Part shown: piece by piece, positions 33,101 to 41,987 of the stretch
Layout of the letters: each line of letters begins with the position of its first letter
Position numbering within the stretch: position 1 is the stretch's first letter
Assembly: GCF_030652515.1 (NCBI RefSeq)
Contig: NZ_JAUSAR010000110.1
Coordinates: 1-49,438, forward strand
Direction of reading: 5' to 3'
Source of the DNA: Aquabacterium sp.
GTDB taxonomy: Bacteria; Pseudomonadota; Gammaproteobacteria; Burkholderiales; Burkholderiaceae_C
Length of the DNA: 49,438 nt
Translations under genes and position numbers: made by a program
The notes under the pieces: model-generated
Seen by the model: only the letters and a program-made list of their open reading frames with translations
Database searches by the model: none
What the model was told of the DNA's origin: nothing

Positions 33101-34731
33101 ATTGAGACCCTCCGGTTCGCACTTTTATCCAGGGCGGTTTCCAAGGTCTGCAGCACCATCTGAGAGTCAATGGGTTTGCCCACATGCTCGTCAAAGCCTG
33201 CAGCCAGGGCGCGCTGCCGGTCTTCCTTGCGCGAAAACGCGGTCAAGGCCAGGGCCACCAGCCGAGGCCGTTGCAAACGCGCTTCCAGTTCGCGCACCCG
33301 GTGGATGAAGGCGTAGCCATCTTCGTCCGGCATGGCGATGTCCGAGATCAAGGCGTCGGGTTGTTCTTCGAGGGGGGCGTGGGCCAGGTGCTCGTAGGCG
33401 CCGGCCGCGCGGTCAAAGCTGCGCAATTCGACTTTGGCGTCTCGCAGCAGCAGCTCCAGGATCTCTCGGCCATCCGGATCATCTTCAACCACCATCACGC
33501 GCTTGCCGGCCAATGCGCTCAAGGACAGTTGTTGCTGCGTTGCGTTGTGGAGGGGCAGGTGGATCTGGTCGGGCAACTCGATGGTGAAGGTGGAGCCCAG
33601 CCCCACGCCGTCGCTGCGCGCTTCGATGCGGCCGCCGTGTAGCTCAATCACCTGTTGAGCCAGTGACAGGCCCAGGCCCAGGCCGCTCTGGCGACGGGTG
33701 CTGGAGCTGTCGGCCTGTTGAAAGCGGTTGAACAAAAATGGCAGCTGCGTTGGTGTCAGGCCGATGCCGCTGTCTTTCACTTCAATGGCCACCGAGTGGT
33801 GGGTGCGCAGTGTGCGGACGTGGACGGTGCCATCCTCCGGCGAGAACTTGATGGCGTTGGACAGCAGGTTGGTCACGGCTTGGCGCAAACGGTTCACATC
33901 GGCCGAGACGGCGTCAATGCTGTCATCGTGGCTCACCTCCAGGGTGATTCGCTTGGTGGCCGCCCGGTCGTGCATGGAGGCTGTTGCGTCATCGACCAGG
34001 GAGGCCAGGTTGGCCCGGCCCCATTGCAACTCAAAGGTACCGCAAAGGATGCGTTGGCTGTCCAGCAGATCGTCCACCAGTCGGGCTTGCGCCTGGGTGT
34101 TGCGGTCGATGGCGTCCAGGGCTTTTTCTTGCAACGCGTTGAGCGGACCGGCCCGCCGCAACACATGGGCCCAGCCGCGCAGGGCGTTCAGTGGCGAGCG
34201 AAGTTCATGGGTGACCACGGCCAGGAATTCGTCTTTGGACAAGGCCAATGCTTCGGCCTCGCGTCGGGCCATTTGCTCGCGTTGCAGCATTTGCTCGCGT
34301 TGGATCTCGGCTTGTTTGCGCTCGGTGATGTCTTCGGCAATGCCACCCACCCGAACCGCCTGGTCAAGGGCGTTGCGCACGTAAAAACGCCGATCGCGGA
34401 TCCAATGGAGTTGCCCCTGGGCATCCAGGATCTGGTACTCACGCACCGAGTTCTCGGATGCCGCGGTGTCCGCGAAGAAGGGGATGGGCAGCAGGTGCTT
34501 GTCGGCGTCCACCACGGCCTGACGCCACAGGGTCGGATCCTTCAGCAAGGCATCGCTGCCAACGCCCCAGAAACGCTCGAAGCGCGAGTTGACGTAGAGC
34601 AACTGCCGAGTGGTCAAATCGGCCAGCCAGAACACGTCATCGCTGCTTTCTGTGAAGCGCTGGAATGGCATCTCACTCATCACAAGTTCAAAGGCTTGTG
34701 CGGTGGCGGAAGAAACCTGATGGCTTGTCAT
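33097..34731 (-). CDS. Soluble hybrid sensor histidine kinase (PAS-HisKA-HATPase-REC)
   Basis: A 544-residue cytoplasmic kinase without membrane segments: PAS/PAC (~24-140; VGGIAEDITERKQAE), HisKA with phospho-His ~174 (FLAVVTHELRSPLNALRG), ATPase (~250-395; NLLSNAIKFSPEDGT, DSGIGL, GLGLGLSLAQQVIELHGG) and a C-terminal receiver (~415-540; VMVVEDDPDGRE, Asp ~462 in LISDIAMPDEDGYAF). The stop lies inside the terminator stem. No clear ribosome site is seen. It could feed the NtrC-type regulator or the single-domain receiver, but no pairing can be proved from the sequence. Confidence 0.92.
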   Translation of the reverse strand: MTSHQVSSATAQAFELVMSEMPFQRFTESSDDVFWLADLTTRQLLYVNSRFERFWGVGSDALLKDPTLWRQAVVDADKHLLPIPFFADTAASENSVREYQILDAQGQLHWIRDRRFYVRNALDQAVRVGGIAEDITERKQAEIQREQMLQREQMARREAEALALSKDEFLAVVTHELRSPLNALRGWAHVLRRAGPLNALQEKALDAIDRNTQAQARLVDDLLDSQRILCGTFELQWGRANLASLVDDATASMHDRAATKRITLEVSHDDSIDAVSADVNRLRQAVTNLLSNAIKFSPEDGTVHVRTLRTHHSVAIEVKDSGIGLTPTQLPFLFNRFQQADSSSTRRQSGLGLGLSLAQQVIELHGGRIEARSDGVGLGSTFTIELPDQIHLPLHNATQQQLSLSALAGKRVMVVEDDPDGREILELLLRDAKVELRSFDRAAGAYEHLAHAPLEEQPDALISDIAMPDEDGYAFIHRVRELEARLQRPRLVALALTAFSRKEDRQRALAAGFDEHVGKPIDSQMVLQTLETALDKSANRRVSM

Positions 34732-34851
34732 AACGGACCGCGCGAGCAGTGCTCCTCTTTGCGTGCTTGTGCAAGGCCATGTTTCTCATCCGCGCAGCCG
34801 CTCGATGCAGCAGCACTTACATGGCCTAGAAAATCTTGCCGATTTTTGGCT

Positions 34852-34892
34852 TGAAAACCTGGGTTTTCATTGGTTTCGTGCATGTCATGCAC
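34852..34892. promoter_or_regulatory. Two perfect dyads upstream of the DUF883 promoter
   Basis: TGAAAACC-TG-GGTTTTCA (34852-34869) and GTGCATG-T-CATGCAC (34878-34892) are perfect inverted repeats directly upstream of the sigma-54-type site at 34894. The distance suits an activator or an accessory factor. Binding is inference. Confidence 0.45.
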
Positions 34893-34893
34893 A

Positions 34894-34909
34894 AGGCATG
34901 CCATTTGCC
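34894..34909 (+). promoter_or_regulatory. Sigma-54-type promoter for the DUF883 gene
   Basis: AGGCATG-CCAT-TTGCC, with GG at 34895-34896 and GC at 34907-34908. Predicted start ~34920, leader ~25 bases. Confidence 0.8.
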
Positions 34910-34944
34910 AGATTGGGCTGTCTTTTCAACTCAGGAGAATCTCG

Positions 34945-35253
34945 ATGAATGACAGAACGCAAACCCTGCTTCAGGACAGCGATGCTTTCGATTCCGGCGC
35001 TGCTGTGGATCGGGTAGCGCAACGGGCCCATGATGCGATTGACAGCGTTGCCGCGAAGGCCAAGCCTGCGGTTGAGCGCGTTCACTCCGCAGCCAGCCAG
35101 GCCGCTGATGCCTTGCATGCCAAAGCCGATACCTTGGGTGAACTGGAAGGGCAATGGCTGGACAGTGCCCGTGCGCACATCCGAGAACAGCCTTTGACAT
35201 CCATGGCCATTGGTCTGCTCGCCGGTGTGTTGCTGAGCCGATTGGCCCGTTGA
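34945..35253 (+). CDS. DUF883 (ElaB/YqjD-like) membrane-anchored protein
   Basis: A 102-residue protein: an amphipathic helical region (VDRVAQRAHDAIDSVAAKAK, VHSAASQAADALHAKAD) followed by a C-terminal membrane anchor (PLTSMAIGLLAGVLLSRLAR). This is the YqjD/ElaB layout; in E. coli these tail-anchored proteins bind ribosomes in stationary phase and are stress-regulated. AGGAGAA precedes the ATG. It stands alone behind a sigma-54-type promoter. A CAAGCCA/TGGCTTG hairpin (35310-35326) lies downstream. Confidence 0.9.
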   Translation: MNDRTQTLLQDSDAFDSGAAVDRVAQRAHDAIDSVAAKAKPAVERVHSAASQAADALHAKADTLGELEGQWLDSARAHIREQPLTSMAIGLLAGVLLSRLAR

Positions 35254-35367
35254 GGCAGGGTGGCGAATCAGCATGGACTGCGGGGTCATGTCGGTGCTCT
35301 TTCAGGGGGCAAGCCAGATTGGCTTGAACACCCTTATGTCAGCAATGGCCATGCCCAAAGGCGTTGT

Positions 35368-38300
35368 TCAAACCTTGTTCATCAGCTGTTCCAAGGCCGA
35401 CGGGTCCACCGGCTTGACCAAGTGGGCATCAAAGCCCGCTTCCAGGGCCTGGGCCACGTCCTTGGGTTGACCATAGCCTGACAAGGCCACCAGTTGTCCC
35501 TTGTAGCCAGCCTGGCGGATGAGTTGAGCGGCCTCATAGCCGTTCAGCTTGGGCAGGCCGATGTCGATCAATGCGATGTCCGGTCGCGTATCGATCACCA
35601 GTTGGGCGCCAGCCTGACCATCTTCGGCAGTGAACACGCTGTGTCCCGCCAGGGCCAGCAGCACCTGCAGGGCTTCGCGAACATCCTCGTTGTCCTCGAC
35701 CACCACCACGTGCCGATTCGCCGTTGAGGTGTTCGCCGGGCTGGGAAGGGCAGTGCTTGCCGACACCACCAGCGGCAGCCGAACGACGAAGGTGCTGCCT
35801 TGCTGGTGCCCTTGGCTGCGGGCAGCCACGTTGCCGCCATGCAGTTCGGTCAGGCGGCGCACCAGGGTCAGGCCGATGCCCAGGCCACCTTGCCGACGGT
35901 CCAGCGATCGGTCGCCTTGCACGAACAGATCAAATACCCGTGACAGCAGCGGCTCGGTCATGCCCACGCCGCTGTCGCAGACTTCCAGCACGCCCATGTC
36001 GCCTTCCTTGCGCACGGTGGCCTTGACGTGTCCGCCGTCGGGGGTGTACTTCAGTGCGTTGGTCAGCAGGTTGTAGATGATCTGCTCGATGCGCGTGCCG
36101 TCGGCCTGCACCCAGACCTCTTCCAGTTCGGTCTCCAGTGTGTGGGCCTTCAGCATGCCGGACACCTCCAGCGTGGTCACCAGGCGCTGCGTGGCCTGGG
36201 CCAGGTCCAGGGGGTGGCGGGTCAGCATGATCTTGCCGGTGATCACGCGGGCCACATCCAGCAAATCGTCCATCAGGCGTGCCAGATGCCGGGTCTGGCG
36301 GGCGATGATCTGGCGGGCGCTCAGGGCCGCGGGGTTTTCGGAACCCAATCGGTTGAGCACTTCGGAGGCGGCTGCAATGGCGCCCAGGGGATTGCGCAAT
36401 TCGTGGCCCAGCATGGCCAGGAATTCGTCCTTGGCGCGGTTGGCGTTTTCAGCCTCCACGCGCGCGGCCTGCTCTCGGGCCACGAAGTCGGCCCGGGCCA
36501 GTTCCACTGACTTTTGCTGCGTGGCATCCACCATCACGCCGATCATGTGCAAGGGCTGGCCGGAGTCGTCGTACTTCAGCACCACGCGGCCTGACAGCCA
36601 GCGCACAGACCGATCCGGCGGGCAGGTGCGGAACTCGAACACGGCTTGCTCTTGCTTCTGGCTCGTGGCCGCCTGCAGATTGTCCTGAACCTGTTGGCGA
36701 TCTTTCTCGTCAATGAGTTTGAGCCAGGCGTCCCAGGTGCCTTCGAACTCGGCGAGCTTGATGCCGAACAGCGGGGCCATGCCCGATGTCCAGGTGGTGC
36801 GGTCGGGCACGAACTCGTAATCGAAGAAACCCACGTGGCCGGCGGCCTGTGCCAGCTCCACCATGTGCTGGCTTTCGCGCAGGCGGCGCTCGGCGGTGAC
36901 CAGCGCCTCTTCGGCGTGTTTGCGCTCGGTGATGTCGGTGTAGGCTCCAATCGCCCCGCGAGGGCGGCCACTGTGGTCGTACAAGGGCACGGCATGGGCA
37001 ATCAAACGCAAGGTTCGGCCGTCCTGGTGCACCACGTCCAATTCGACGTCGCTGGTTTTGGCGCCGGTCAGGGCCGCGTGCTTCAAGGGTTGCTCATCGG
37101 GCAGCAGTTCTTGCCCTTCTTTGAGCACCAGGTGTGGTGGCAGGTGGCCGTCTTCCAGCTCATTGAACATGGCGGCCAGCGCGGGGTTGCGCAGGACGCT
37201 GTGGCAGTCCTTGTCCTGCGCGATGGCCAGGCCGATGGGGCTGCTCTGGAACAGGGTTTCAAACTCATCGGCCTTGGCCTGCAGTCGCTCGCGGGCCAGC
37301 TCGCGTTGCAGTTCCAGCACGCGCAGTGCGCTTTGCAGCAAGGCGAGCTCTCGCACCTCGCTGGGATGTTGCACGGCCTGTGGCCCACCCTCTGCCAATT
37401 GCTGCAGGGGTTTGGTCACGCGCCTGGCCACCAGCATGGCCAGTGCCAGGCCCGCAGCGAGGGACAACATCCCGGCGCCCAGCGCGGTGGCGATCGAGCG
37501 GGCATGGTTGCGGTCGATGGGCGCGGCAGGCACGCCCACGCCAATGCCCCAGCCGGCCTTGGGGATGCGTTTCCAGGCCACGTACACATCGGTGCTGTTG
37601 TCGCCCGCCACCTGAGCGCGCTGAATCCCTGCGATCTGGTCCCCCATCACCTGACGCGCGGCCAGCGGCACGGGTTGACCGACAAAGCGTTGGGGGTCCA
37701 GGCTGCGCGCGATGATCTGAAAGCGCGAGTCGAAAATCGACACGAAGCCACCAGGCGCGATGGAGACCCCACTCATCAGCTTCTGCCAATTGGCGGGTGT
37801 GATCCAGGCCCCCAGCGCGTACTTGACTTTGCCTTGCACGAACACGGGCACCAGAACCCCGGTGGTGCGTTGTCCGTTGGGCCCCTCCATCAGGCTGGTG
37901 ACTTCGGGCTCGCCGGTGCGGATCAAGCGCTGCAGGGCTGAAAGGTCGCTGATTTTCTCCAGCGGTTTGCCCAAAGGTTGGCGGGTGTTGAAGATGACAT
38001 CACCGCTCAGCTCGACCAGGTAGGCGCTGCTCCAGGTGCTGCGCATCTTGGGCAGGGCGGTGAGCGTGGCAAAAAAGCCGGCCACGTCGTCCCGCTGCAG
38101 GGAATCGGAATACGAGAGGATGGCCAGGGCGTCGATCGACGACACCATTTCGCGCTCGACCGTGAGCGCGAAGGTGGACGCGGTGCGCAGCAAACTGTCT
38201 TCCAGCGCCTTGTTGCCTGCCAGCGTTTCCTGGACAACCAGGTAGCAGGCCAGCCCGGACATGGGCACCGTGGCCACGATGATGACCGCAGTGAGGTAGC

Positions 38301-38412
38301 CGCGCAGCGAGGCCAACGGCCAGTGGAAGAGGCCGTGCAACTTGCTCAGGCGAGACCGCAGATTCTGCAAGAAATGGGGCATGGGGTTTGCATCAGCCAA
38401 CAACCCCGCCAT
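35368..38412 (-). CDS. Membrane hybrid sensor histidine kinase (Cache-PAS-PAS-HisKA-HATPase-REC)
   Basis: A 1014-residue kinase. Membrane segment ~38-58, periplasmic dCache-like ligand domain (~60-305; SAYLVELSGDVIFNTRQPLG, DVYVAWKRIPKAGWGIGVGV), second segment ~312-332, two PAS/PAC domains (~385-510 and ~525-645; GAIGAYTDITERKHAEEAL), HisKA with His ~670 (FLAMLGHELRNPLGAI), ATPase (NLLTNALKYTPDGG, GLGIGLTLVRRLTELHGG) and a receiver with Asp ~949 (LIDIGLPKLNGYEAA). It should sense a small periplasmic ligand. A start at 38382 is equally possible; no good ribosome site is seen. Divergent from the next kinase. Confidence 0.93.
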   Translation of the reverse strand: MAGLLADANPMPHFLQNLRSRLSKLHGLFHWPLASLRGYLTAVIIVATVPMSGLACYLVVQETLAGNKALEDSLLRTASTFALTVEREMVSSIDALAILSYSDSLQRDDVAGFFATLTALPKMRSTWSSAYLVELSGDVIFNTRQPLGKPLEKISDLSALQRLIRTGEPEVTSLMEGPNGQRTTGVLVPVFVQGKVKYALGAWITPANWQKLMSGVSIAPGGFVSIFDSRFQIIARSLDPQRFVGQPVPLAARQVMGDQIAGIQRAQVAGDNSTDVYVAWKRIPKAGWGIGVGVPAAPIDRNHARSIATALGAGMLSLAAGLALAMLVARRVTKPLQQLAEGGPQAVQHPSEVRELALLQSALRVLELQRELARERLQAKADEFETLFQSSPIGLAIAQDKDCHSVLRNPALAAMFNELEDGHLPPHLVLKEGQELLPDEQPLKHAALTGAKTSDVELDVVHQDGRTLRLIAHAVPLYDHSGRPRGAIGAYTDITERKHAEEALVTAERRLRESQHMVELAQAAGHVGFFDYEFVPDRTTWTSGMAPLFGIKLAEFEGTWDAWLKLIDEKDRQQVQDNLQAATSQKQEQAVFEFRTCPPDRSVRWLSGRVVLKYDDSGQPLHMIGVMVDATQQKSVELARADFVAREQAARVEAENANRAKDEFLAMLGHELRNPLGAIAAASEVLNRLGSENPAALSARQIIARQTRHLARLMDDLLDVARVITGKIMLTRHPLDLAQATQRLVTTLEVSGMLKAHTLETELEEVWVQADGTRIEQIIYNLLTNALKYTPDGGHVKATVRKEGDMGVLEVCDSGVGMTEPLLSRVFDLFVQGDRSLDRRQGGLGIGLTLVRRLTELHGGNVAARSQGHQQGSTFVVRLPLVVSASTALPSPANTSTANRHVVVVEDNEDVREALQVLLALAGHSVFTAEDGQAGAQLVIDTRPDIALIDIGLPKLNGYEAAQLIRQAGYKGQLVALSGYGQPKDVAQALEAGFDAHLVKPVDPSALEQLMNKV

Positions 38413-38503
38413 GTTGACACAGGCTGATCAGGCCTGCTCCTGGGGCCCGGCCGGTTGTAGACTGCCAAGGATTCCCTGGCGGTCGGCGTATCGGAGACAA
38501 GGC

Positions 38504-40954
38504 TTGAGCGGTTCAGCTGAAAAAAAGTCCTGGCGTTGGCATGGTGTGGTGCTGGCGGGGGTGGTGGTGGGCATGGGCACGCGGGCCTTGCTGCAGCCCT
38601 GGCTGGCCGATGCCGTTCCTTTTGTCCTGGCGTTCACCTCGCTGATCGCGGTGCAGGCTGTGGCCGGGCGGGCGGCGGCGATCTGGACGGCCATGGGTTG
38701 CGCGGTGTGGGCGCTGATCCCGGGCCTGAATCCTCACCCCAGCCATCTCCACGTCGCCATCTTTGTCATGTCGGCACTGGCGGTGGTTTTTTTTCTGGAG
38801 CGTTTCATCGGCGTGAGCCGACCCGATGCCGCGGACGATGACACCTCGGTGCCGTCTGAAGGCTCCTTGTGGTGGTTGCGCATGTGGATCGCCATGTCGC
38901 TGGTCCTGCCAGTGGTGTTTTTCTGCAGCATCGCCTGGTACACACGGGGTCAGATCCTGGATGAGGGGCACGCCCGGGTTGACCGCGCGGCCACCATCGT
39001 GCGGGAGCACGCCTCGCGCGTCATCGAAACCAATGGCGTCATTGTCAATTTCATCCTGGACGAGCTGGGTTCGCAATCAGCCGCCGGCATCCGTGCCCGG
39101 GAAGAAGCCTTGCATCGCAAGCTGGTGCAAGCTGCCTCCGAGGTGGAACAGGTCCGCTCCATCTGGATCTGGGGGGGCGATGGCAGCCCGCTGGTGTCCA
39201 ATCGCCTGTTCCCTGTGCCAAAGGATTTGAACGTCAATGACCGGGATTACCTGGTCTTTTGTGACCAGAAGTCGGACAACTGGTACATCTCCAACCTGGC
39301 CATTGGGCGCACCACCGGTCGAACGTTCTTCAACGTCAGTCGGTGCAGGCGGGCGGAGGATGGCAGCTTGCTGGGCGCGGTGGCCGTGTCCCTGCTGCCA
39401 CAGTACTTCACCGATTTCTACCGGAAGATGGCCGAGTCTGAACCCGGCCTGAACGTGACCTTGATGCGAGACGATGGCACGGTCCTGGCCCGCTATCCCG
39501 CCGCTGACCCCAATGCTCGGCCAACGCCTCTGGCGGAGAGGGGCGAGCCAACCGGCGATGCTGGGCCACTGGTTTCGTTGCGGCGGCTGGAGCCGTATTC
39601 GGTGCATGTCACAGCCTCCATCGACCGCGCGGCCTTGCTGGCCGAGTGGCAAAGTCGCGTGGCGGTGCTGGCCGCTGCCACCTTCCCGGCGGGGCTGGCA
39701 CTGGCCTATGTCGCCTCGGTGGCGTTGCGACGCGCCTCCAGAGAATTGAAGGCCGTGCGCCGCCTGCAGGAAGAGTCCGAGCAAAGGCGGCGGGCAGAAG
39801 AAGCGCTTCGGCATTCCCAGAAGCTGGAAGCCCTGGGCCAGCTCACCGGCGGGGTGGCGCACGACTTCAACAACCTGCTGATGGTGGTCAACACCAATGC
39901 CTACCTGATGGGGCAGTTGTACCCCGCCGTCAAGGACAGCAAGCCGCTGGGGGCCATCAACCGGGCCGTGACCGCAGGCACCAAGTTGACGCGGCAACTG
40001 CTGGCGTTTTCGCGCCGCCAGGCCCTCAGGCCGGAAACGGTCTTGCTGCAAGACAGCCTGCCCGCCCTGTCTGACCTGTTTCGAACCACCTTGGGCGGCG
40101 CCGTGCAGTTGAGCATCGAGCTGGCGGCCGACACGCATCCGCTGCTGGTCGACCCTGCCGAACTGGAACTGGCCTTGCTGAACCTGGTCATCAATGCCCG
40201 GGATGCCATGCCCAGCGGCGGCCAGCTGATCATCAGCTCTCGCAACCTGAGCGCTGCTGAACTGGTGGCCGACGGCTCTTCGCTGGTGGGGCCTTCCGTT
40301 GAATTGGTGGTGACCGACACCGGCTCGGGCATTCCGGAGGCCATCCGCGATCGCATTTTCGAACCCTTCTTTTCGACCAAGTCGCCGGGCGAGGGCACGG
40401 GCCTGGGCCTCAGCCAGGTTTACGGCTTTTGCGTGCAGGCCAAAGGCGAGGTGCTGGTCAGGTCGAACCCTGGTGAAGGCACCAGCGTGCTGATGCGGCT
40501 ACCGTTGAATCGCGCAGCCGAGGTCGAAGCCGTGCCCGAGGTGGCAACGGTGGCGGTACCCCCCCTGGTGGCCAGGGTGCTGCTGGTCGAGGACAACCCC
40601 GAAGTGGCCGAGGCCACCTGCGAGTTGATCCGCATGCTCGGGTGTCAGGTCACTCACCTGGACAGCGCCGACGCCGCGCAGCCCTGGCTGGCGGACCACC
40701 ACCAGAGTGTTGACTTGGTCATCAGCGATGTCATCATGCCGGGGCAAACCAGTGGCATTGACCTGGTGGCCATGATCCGGCGCGAGTACCCCAGCCTGGC
40801 CGTGCTGCTGGTCACGGGTTACACCAAGGAGCTGTGCCGGGCCATCGAAGAAGGCATTGCCGTGCTGCCCAAGCCCTTTGGTGCGGAAACCTTGCAACAG
40901 GCCATGCAAGGTGCTTTGAACAAGGCCAGTCGTGCAACCACCCACCATGAATAG
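38504..40954 (+). CDS. Membrane hybrid sensor histidine kinase with periplasmic PDC domain
   Basis: A ~816-residue kinase: three or four membrane segments (~8-100), another at ~122-145, periplasmic PDC/Cache domain (~150-380; [40 protein letters not shown]), a membrane segment ~390-412, HisKA with His ~452 ([20 protein letters not shown]), ATPase ([20 protein letters not shown]) and a receiver with Asp ~741 ([17 protein letters not shown]). The TTG at 38504, with GGAG upstream, is preferred; the frame is open further upstream, including an ATG at 38411. Its stop overlaps the next gene by 8 bases. Confidence 0.88.
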   Translation: MSGSAEKKSWRWHGVVLAGVVVGMGTRALLQPWLADAVPFVLAFTSLIAVQAVAGRAAAIWTAMGCAVWALIPGLNPHPSHLHVAIFVMSALAVVFFLERFIGVSRPDAADDDTSVPSEGSLWWLRMWIAMSLVLPVVFFCSIAWYTRGQILDEGHARVDRAATIVREHASRVIETNGVIVNFILDELGSQSAAGIRAREEALHRKLVQAASEVEQVRSIWIWGGDGSPLVSNRLFPVPKDLNVNDRDYLVFCDQKSDNWYISNLAIGRTTGRTFFNVSRCRRAEDGSLLGAVAVSLLPQYFTDFYRKMAESEPGLNVTLMRDDGTVLARYPAADPNARPTPLAERGEPTGDAGPLVSLRRLEPYSVHVTASIDRAALLAEWQSRVAVLAAATFPAGLALAYVASVALRRASRELKAVRRLQEESEQRRRAEEALRHSQKLEALGQLTGGVAHDFNNLLMVVNTNAYLMGQLYPAVKDSKPLGAINRAVTAGTKLTRQLLAFSRRQALRPETVLLQDSLPALSDLFRTTLGGAVQLSIELAADTHPLLVDPAELELALLNLVINARDAMPSGGQLIISSRNLSAAELVADGSSLVGPSVELVVTDTGSGIPEAIRDRIFEPFFSTKSPGEGTGLGLSQVYGFCVQAKGEVLVRSNPGEGTSVLMRLPLNRAAEVEAVPEVATVAVPPLVARVLLVEDNPEVAEATCELIRMLGCQVTHLDSADAAQPWLADHHQSVDLVISDVIMPGQTSGIDLVAMIRREYPSLAVLLVTGYTKELCRAIEEGIAVLPKPFGAETLQQAMQGALNKASRATTHHE

Positions 40955-41840
40955 CCAGCTCAACACCATTGATGCCATCCTTTTGTTCGTGGTGGTGCCC
41001 GCGATCGTGCTGGCCTCCCTGCTTGAGGCCTGGGTGCTGTCCCGCCGGGCTCGCTACGACTGGCGTGCCTCGGGCATCTCCTTCCTGGACTTGGTGCTGC
41101 GCATCACCATCAACCTCACCGTGCCCCTGGCCTTGTCCACGCCCGTCACGCAATGGGCGCAGGAGCACCGCCTCGCCACCCTGCAACTGGATGGCTGGCA
41201 GACCGTGTTGCTGTTGTTCGTGGGCCAGGAGTTTTGCTACTACTGGTTCCACCGTGCGGCCCACCGAGTGCGATGGTTCTGGTGCAACCATTCGGTCCAC
41301 CACTCGCCCAATGACCTGAACCTGACGGCCGCCGTGCGCATCGGCCTGTTCGGCAAGCTCACCGGCACCTTCATCTTCTTTGCACCCCTGGTGTGGCTCG
41401 GCTTTGAGCCCCGGCTGGTGGCGCAGACCCTGACCTTGAACCTGCTGTACCAGTTCTGGATCCATGCCACCTGGATCCCCAAGCTGGGCTGGATGGAGTA
41501 CGTGTTCAACACCCCATCGGCCCACCGTGTTCACCATGCCAGCAATCCCCAATACCTGGATGCCAACTACGGTGGCGTGCTGATCATTTTTGACCGCCTG
41601 TTTGGCACTTACGTGGCCGAGCGCGATGACATCCCCATCCGCTACGGCTTGGTCAAGCCGCAGCGCAGCTACAACCCCTTGCGCGTCGAGTTTGACGCGT
41701 GGATCGAGCTGGGCCGTGACATGCTCAAGGCCCCCAGCCTCAAGGCGGCATTGATGCACGTGGTGATGCCGCCGGCCTGGCAGCCACCAGGCCGCGCCGT
41801 CCCGGTTCCACCCTCATCGATCGACACGGTACGCGACTGA
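40947..41840 (+). CDS. Sterol desaturase / fatty acid hydroxylase superfamily protein
   Basis: A 297-residue inner-membrane di-iron oxygenase-type protein. All histidine clusters are present: HRAAH (102-106), HSVHH (115-119) and HRVHH (193-197), together with QEFCYYWFHRAAHRVRWFW. Four or more membrane segments. The family hydroxylates or desaturates lipids with O2; the substrate is unknown. It starts 8 bases inside the upstream kinase gene, so it may be cotranscribed and coupled. A short GC hairpin with T-run follows at 41845-41860. Confidence 0.88.
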   Translation: MNSQLNTIDAILLFVVVPAIVLASLLEAWVLSRRARYDWRASGISFLDLVLRITINLTVPLALSTPVTQWAQEHRLATLQLDGWQTVLLLFVGQEFCYYWFHRAAHRVRWFWCNHSVHHSPNDLNLTAAVRIGLFGKLTGTFIFFAPLVWLGFEPRLVAQTLTLNLLYQFWIHATWIPKLGWMEYVFNTPSAHRVHHASNPQYLDANYGGVLIIFDRLFGTYVAERDDIPIRYGLVKPQRSYNPLRVEFDAWIELGRDMLKAPSLKAALMHVVMPPAWQPPGRAVPVPPSSIDTVRD

Positions 41841-41844
41841 CCCC

Positions 41845-41860
41845 AGCCCCTGGGGGCTTT
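41845..41860 (+). terminator. Possible weak terminator after the desaturase-like gene
   Basis: AGCCCC-TG-GGGGCT is a perfect six-pair stem with a tight 2-base loop, followed by only TT and then G. Position right after the stop fits a terminator, but the T-run is poor. Confidence 0.4.
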
Positions 41861-41987
41861 GTCCATCACCTGTTGGGGTGGTCTGCCAGTGGGCGGTTGA
41901 CAGCAACAATCTGCTTCTTTCCAGACGCAGCCGCTGAGACCGCTTGATGACCCACGACGCCAGTCCACCTCACGCTCCCAGCCCCGC

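Noticed and set aside
34760..34790. TGG-N9-10-GC match upstream of the soluble kinase on the minus strand
   Set aside because: The -12 box would be AAGC instead of TTGC and two -24 positions differ; too weak compared with the ten accepted sites.
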